DNA from: Syntrophus buswellii
GTDB lineage: Bacteria; Desulfobacterota; Syntrophia; Syntrophales; Syntrophaceae
Reading direction: 5' to 3'
Assembly: GCF_046097065.1 (NCBI RefSeq)
Contig: NZ_CP175563.1
Span: 1,054,001 to 1,118,000 of the forward strand
Length of the DNA: 64,000 nt
Shown here: piece by piece, positions 60,472-64,000 of the stretch
Numbering within the stretch: position 1 is the first letter of the stretch
How the letters are laid out: every line of letters starts with the position of its first letter
Program-made: the position numbers and the translations under genes
The notes under the pieces: model-generated
Databases searched by the model: none
What the model saw: the letters and a program-made list of their open reading frames with translations, nothing else
What the model was told of the DNA's origin: nothing

Positions 60472-60571
60472 TGAAATTCCTTTTTCATGATAATTTGCCG
60501 GGATCATCCCCGGCATGGTTGTCCCTTCAGGGGACGTGATGATTGATAAATCCTTGTCTTGCGAAAACCTG

Positions 60572-60739
60572 TCAGGATTCCGAGGGAAGCGTTTCCTCGG
60601 AATGTCCGTTTGCCGTGTCTTCCTGTAGCTCTTCGTCTTTCTTTTCACGATGGCGCTTTGCCATTTTCTCTCTGGCTTTTTGCGCGCGCTCCATTTCCTT
60701 CTGCCGCTTGATAAATTGCTGCGGGTTTTTCCGTGCCAT
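60572..60739 (-). CDS. 55-residue basic conserved protein
   Basis: This short gene runs MARKNPQQFIKRQKEMERAQ, then a Lys/Arg/Glu-rich helix with REKMAKRHREKKDEELQ, and ends in an acidic tail. It is one long charged coil with no hydrophobic core, so it probably binds RNA or a partner while folding. Very similar short proteins (opening MA[KR]KNP..F.KR.KEM) accompany cold-shock genes in deltaproteobacteria, from my knowledge of those genomes. GGAGAAG lies just upstream of the ATG. It sits between the helicase and cold-shock genes on the same strand. Confidence 0.7.
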   Translation of the reverse strand: MARKNPQQFIKRQKEMERAQKAREKMAKRHREKKDEELQEDTANGHSEETLPSES

Positions 60740-60806
60740 AACTTCTCCACTGCTTTTCGGTATGGATGCCTCGTTCCTGAAAGATGCCTCTTCGAAAAAG
60801 AAACAA

Positions 60807-60839
60807 CCCCGGAAACCTTATTTTTAACAGGCTCCGGGG
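60807..60839 (-). terminator. Terminator-like hairpin after the cold-shock gene
   Basis: CCCCGGA (60807-60813) pairs with TCCGGGG (60833-60839), with further pairs inside. On the minus strand the stem is followed by TTGTTTCTTTTT. It lies about 100 bases after the cold-shock stop and before the 55-residue gene. Confidence 0.65.
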
Positions 60840-60937
60840 TGGAATGAACAGCCAAAACCAAATCAAAAAATTGATGACAATGCACTTTTGAGGCCCAAAA
60901 AGATCGGGGCTTTTAAATGCAGCGCGATGGGCGGGTT

Positions 60938-61138
60938 TTAAAGCTTGCGGACATTTCCCGCCGCAGGTCCTTTTTTTCCTTCAACGACATCGAAGCTGAC
61001 CCTGTCACCCTCTGACAAGGATTTGAACCCTTCACCAAGGATGGCGGAATGATGTACAAAAACATCGTTGCCCCCGTCTTTTTCAATAAAGCCAAATCCC
61101 TTTGAATCGTTGAACCATTTTACTGTTCCTTCCGGCAT
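60938..61138 (-). CDS. Cold-shock protein, CspA family
   Basis: This 66-residue single cold-shock domain binds single-stranded RNA and DNA. Both RNP motifs are present: KGFGFIEKDGG (about 14-24) and VFVHHSAI (about 27-34). It opens MPEGTVKWFNDSKGFGFIEK and closes EGKKGPAAGNVRKL, a standard form. AAGGAGAGAG precedes the ATG. The leader region back to the hairpin at 61220-61252 is about 80 bases; transcription may start before or after that hairpin. Confidence 0.96.
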   Translation of the reverse strand: MPEGTVKWFNDSKGFGFIEKDGGNDVFVHHSAILGEGFKSLSEGDRVSFDVVEGKKGPAAGNVRKL

Positions 61139-61219
61139 TTTTCTCTCTCCTTTATATTCGGTTCCACCCAGGAACCTTTGTGAAACTGTCCAGCCACTCG
61201 ACTTGAAGCGTTTAAAAAA

Positions 61220-61252
61220 AACCGCACATCCCTAAATCTGGTTTGTGCGGTT
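61220..61252. terminator. Bidirectional terminator-like inverted repeat
   Basis: AACCGCACA (61220-61228) pairs exactly with TGTGCGGTT (61244-61252) around 15 bases. An A-run precedes it (61214-61220) and a T-run follows (61255-61259). It most likely stops the minus-strand acyltransferase transcript coming from 61396. Confidence 0.7.
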
Positions 61253-61395
61253 CGTTTTTCGTATTTTGTTAACTACAATCAAGTACTGCACTTGTGATGG
61301 AAATACCGATAACGGATTTTTATTGAAAATGCAACCGTTTTTCTAAGGATTTTCTCAGAAAAATGAAATGGCCCTTAAAAAAATGGAGCGGACAG

Positions 61396-62043
61396 TCAGC
61401 AGACCAGGTTGGGCAACATGATCTGCTGAAGATGGAGCCGATGCTCTTCGAAGGCCTCGTCATCCTCCCCGGCTGTAACATCCAGCAAATCGCCGAATCG
61501 AAGGCGCACCTTCGCGAAGGGCTTTGGAAGCATGAAGCGGTCCCAGCTCTGGAAATACAGGGTCCGGTCGGAGCACGTGTAGAAGGGGACAATGACGGCC
61601 CCAGCCGAACGCGCCAGGCTCAGAGCGCCCGCCTTGATGACCCCGGCCGGGCCTCGTGGGCCGTCCACAATGTGGGCGGCAAGGCCTGAGATTTCCAGCC
61701 GTTCCACCATCTCGCGCAATGCCCTGCCGCCGCTGCGGGAAGAGGACCCTCTTACGGCAAGCCAGCCGGACTTCTCGGCAATCCGGGCGATAATATCGCC
61801 GTCCCTGCTGCGGCTGATCATGAGGGACGGGTGGTAAACGGCGTAGGTTTTGAAATGATAGATTGCCGCGAAAAACTGCTGGTGCCATCCACATAGAAGA
61901 ACCCTGCCACCGCCTTCCAGGTGATCCATCCAGGGCTTCTCGTTTTCGATCTGAACCCGGAAGGTCCGGCTGTAGCATCGGACAAGGTAATAAAGGGAAT
62001 TCTGAATAAGGCCTATGAGAGGATACCGGTATTCTTTCAGCAC
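61396..62043 (-). CDS. DUF374 lysophospholipid/lipid A acyltransferase-like protein
   Basis: This 215-residue protein matches DUF374 membrane acyltransferases. GRVLLCGWHQQFFAAIYHFK carries the HQ..F form of the acyltransferase site. SRSRDGDIIARIAEKSGWLA, GSSSRSGGRALREMVERLEI and IVDGPRGPAGVIKAGALSLA (the substrate loop) complete the pattern. Such proteins are thought to act on lipid A or phospholipids at the inner membrane. The first 30 residues are hydrophobic and may anchor it. It is divergent from the heptosyltransferase gene, and both may serve the outer membrane. Confidence 0.85.
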   Translation of the reverse strand: MLKEYRYPLIGLIQNSLYYLVRCYSRTFRVQIENEKPWMDHLEGGGRVLLCGWHQQFFAAIYHFKTYAVYHPSLMISRSRDGDIIARIAEKSGWLAVRGSSSRSGGRALREMVERLEISGLAAHIVDGPRGPAGVIKAGALSLARSAGAVIVPFYTCSDRTLYFQSWDRFMLPKPFAKVRLRFGDLLDVTAGEDDEAFEEHRLHLQQIMLPNLVC

Positions 62044-62564
62044 GGAACTGTCTCCGATAGTTGAACATACAAGCGTTTATGAACGAGTGCTGTAGAAAAC
62101 CGCAGCTTTGCCCGTGTGGTGATCGAATAAACAGCCATTCGCATCCCGGCCATCGAGCTTCACAGGTAAAGCACCATCCGCCGGGTTGTGTCAACTGTTT
62201 TGTTTTTGAATCTGGCATTCCCGGATCCCGGGGGATATGCCGCCAGGCTGCCGCCGGCCCGCAGCAAGCCCTCCTGATCCGCATATGAAGGGGTGCATAT
62301 TTACGGAGCAAGACTTCCGGGAAGACCGGGAAAGGGAAATGCGGGCCGGTGAATTCGGCAGGGCGGACAGAAAAGCCCTCAAGTATTTTTTCATGGGAGG
62401 TGCACTGCCGGTGGATTATTTTTCCGTTTTCCTATAAGAACAGGCGGGTCGAAATGAGGCCGGTTAACGAGCACCGGAGGCGGTGCCGGGCATTGCCGGA
62501 GATCGATGTGAGTAGGGCATGCTTCATTTTGTCCGACCTTTGACGCCAGGGGGGAACACCGAAT
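62044..62564. other. Divergent intergenic region of 521 bases
   Basis: The region between the acyltransferase (minus) and heptosyltransferase (plus) genes should hold both promoters. Open frames of 66-75 codons are present on both strands (62061-62288, 62237-62437, 62191-62394), but none resembles a known protein or has a strong ribosome site. Confidence 0.4.
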
Positions 62565-63698
62565 ATGTCCAGAAAGCGGGAACAATTTGCTGATCTTCCG
62601 GATCGAGAGGGCAGCGGTTCGTCGTCGGAGATTCCTCTGTTGAGCGTCCGCGGCGGGAAGCGGCTCCGGCGTGAAGGAATACGTAATCTCCTGATCCGGG
62701 GCACCAACTGGATCGGGGACGTGGTGATGACCCTTCCGGCCATCGCGTGCATCCGCCGGACCTTTCCCAATGCGCACATCGCGATTCTCGTCAAACCCTG
62801 GGTGGCCGACGTCCTTCGCCTTTGTCCCGATGTGGACGAAATTCTGCTCTACAGAAGCCCGGGCATTCACGCAGGGCTGAAGGGGAAGGTCCGTTTGGCC
62901 GGGGAGCTGCGGGAGCGTCATTTCGACGCGGCGATCCTGCTGCAGAACGCCATCGAGGCGGCTATTCTGACCCGCATGGCGGGGATTCCGATCCGGGCCG
63001 GGTACAACAGCGACGCCCGTGGAGCCCTGCTGACCCATGCTGTCCGGCGGACCAGGGACGTGCGCCAGATCCACCAGGTGGAATATTATCGCGCCATGGT
63101 GCATGCCCTTGGCTGCGATCTGGTGGAGTCCGGGGTGATGCTGCGGCCGAGAGCAGAGGACCAGGAGCTTGCGGATCGGCTGATGGCACATCATTCCCTG
63201 GAAAAGGGGGCCTTCCTCGTGGGAATCGCACCCGGCGCGGCCTATGGACCGGCAAAAATGTGGTTTCCCGAACGTTTTGCCGCGGTGGCCGACCGGTTTG
63301 CCTCGCAGTTCAACGCACGGATTCTCCTGTTTGGCAGCTCCGGGGACCGAAAAGCCATTGAGGACGTCCAGCGGAGTTCGAGCGTCCCCCTCCTCGATCT
63401 GGCCGGACAAACCTCCCTGCGGGAGGCGATTGTCCTCATTTCCCGCTGCGGTCTCTTTGTTTCCAACGATTCCGGCTTGATGCATGTAGCCGGCGCCCTG
63501 GGAGTTCCCACTGTGGCCATCTTCGGATCCACAAATCCTGCGGCTACCTCCCCGATGGGCACAAAAACCATCGTGGTTCGGGGTAAAGCCGACTGCAGCC
63601 CATGCCTGAAAAAAGTCTGCCCGACGGATTTCCGGTGCATGAAATCCATCGGCGTGGAGGATGTGTACCAGGCGGCCAGAGCCATGATGGAGGCGTAG
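62565..63698 (+). CDS. waaF: ADP-heptose:LPS heptosyltransferase II-like glycosyltransferase
   Basis: This 377-residue cytoplasmic enzyme adds heptose to the LPS inner core. The family pattern is clear: IRNLLIRGTNWIGDVVMTLP near residue 39, an N-terminal Rossmann domain, and then GIAPGAAYGPAKMWFPERFA near 220. ILLFGSSGDRKAIEDVQRSS and the ADP-heptose loop CGLFVSNDSGLMHVAGALGV with PTVAIFGSTNPAATSPMG follow. A cysteine-rich ending (ADCSPCLKKVCP) matches WaaF. The first 35 residues are an extra polar leader; the ATG at 62565 has a weak ribosome site, so a later start is possible. Confidence 0.88.
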   Translation: MSRKREQFADLPDREGSGSSSEIPLLSVRGGKRLRREGIRNLLIRGTNWIGDVVMTLPAIACIRRTFPNAHIAILVKPWVADVLRLCPDVDEILLYRSPGIHAGLKGKVRLAGELRERHFDAAILLQNAIEAAILTRMAGIPIRAGYNSDARGALLTHAVRRTRDVRQIHQVEYYRAMVHALGCDLVESGVMLRPRAEDQELADRLMAHHSLEKGAFLVGIAPGAAYGPAKMWFPERFAAVADRFASQFNARILLFGSSGDRKAIEDVQRSSSVPLLDLAGQTSLREAIVLISRCGLFVSNDSGLMHVAGALGVPTVAIFGSTNPAATSPMGTKTIVVRGKADCSPCLKKVCPTDFRCMKSIGVEDVYQAARAMMEA

Positions 63699-64000
63699 GG
63701 GCGTTTGGCCAGTCCTTCTTCCTGGGAGGTATCAGGGAGTCAAAAAGAGGAATAAAAATGCTTTGACAGGGTTGTCCTCATATGCTAGGGGACACAATCA
63801 CTTGGGGTAACGGAGTTATTTCCCTGCGTGCTTCCAGGACATTCTTTAAACGTGCATTTCTGATCCATCCGTTCAGCCTTCCGGGTATTCGGAGCTGCGC
63901 AGGGCAACAGGACCTTTTTTTTCATGGCGACCAATCTGAGTCATCTAGTTCAGGCAGACACAAGCAGAATTTCCAGCATCTGTTATTTTTATTATTATTA
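63699..64000. other. Right-edge region without a supported gene
   Basis: TTGACA at about 63763 has no good -10 partner at 16-18 bases. An open frame starts at the ATG at 63924 and runs off the window for 25 codons, but it has no ribosome site. The last 20 bases are a T/A-rich run. I do not call a gene. Confidence 0.35.

Noticed and set aside
61313..61330. Promoter of the cold-shock gene inside 61260-61330
   Set aside because: TTGATT-like elements occur but no -10 at 16-18 bases is convincing.
63924..64000. Possible gene start running off the right edge
   Set aside because: There is no ribosome site and only 25 codons are visible; it cannot be supported.
1..64000. tRNA, rRNA, CRISPR arrays, insertion sequences and attachment sites
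   Set aside because: I looked for T-loop patterns, spaced direct repeats, transposase motifs and paired terminal repeats in the intergenic regions and saw none. A tRNA or CRISPR search program would settle this.

Overview
The window looks like a GC-rich chromosome segment from an anaerobic Gram-negative bacterium of the deltaproteobacterial type (Desulfobacterota, Syntrophia- or Geobacter-like). The evidence is a four-subunit 2-oxoacid:ferredoxin oxidoreductase, an LPS heptosyltransferase, a MinCDE operon, a PEP-CTERM surface protein with the VPLPP...LLGSGL tail, a DUF4914 protein and a small lysine/arginine-rich protein next to a cold-shock gene. The taxon is an inference; there is no rRNA in the window.

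Positions 932-26305 hold an extracellular contractile injection system (eCIS; phage-tail-like, Afp/PVC/MAC type). All genes are on the plus strand and tightly packed, several overlapping by a few bases. The order is sheath, tube, gp26-like hub protein, a disordered protein with a conserved C-terminal tail, tube terminator (DUF4255/Pvc16), AAA+ ATPase (Pvc15), a small protein, a split Pvc7 (tube-adaptor part and LysM part as separate genes), a split VgrG (gp27-like hub and gp5/gp45-like spike as separate genes), gp25-like wedge, two baseplate-J-like proteins, a gpI-like protein and a 1017-residue DUF6519 fibre-like protein with five tandem repeats. Three probable cargo genes follow. They share a position-conserved N-terminal leader (around residues 36-73) containing EREAD.VA. 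Two carry the DUF4157 HELTH metallopeptidase-like core with different C-terminal modules. The third lacks that core and has a Cys/His signature instead. I see no tape-measure gene and no separate PAAR tip gene.

Positions 26530-48671 are mostly ordinary chromosome: a DUF2238 membrane protein, a thioesterase-like protein, a Na+/alanine symporter, a MotA/MotB-like stator pair, porBAGD, DUF4914 next to an alpha-glucan phosphorylase, a short rhodanese, an orphan PEP-CTERM protein with a long hairpin-rich upstream region, an epimerase-like VOC protein, a flavin/PLP-oxidase-fold protein and an RND efflux adaptor/pump pair.

Positions 48928-52427 hold a compact three-gene operon behind a near-consensus sigma70 promoter: a subtilisin-like protein that ends before the catalytic serine, a caspase-like protein with an intact His/Cys dyad, and an alpha/beta hydrolase with an intact Ser/Asp/His set. 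This resembles a conflict or regulated-death module and, with the eCIS cargo set, is the most interesting part of the window.

Positions 52510-63698 return to housekeeping: a small lipoprotein, rsmB-fmt, an unknown repeat protein, minE-minD-minC, a possible small RNA, a DEAD-box helicase, a 55-residue basic protein, a cold-shock protein, a DUF374 acyltransferase and a heptosyltransferase. Positions 1-155 carry the start of a radical SAM gene cut by the window edge.
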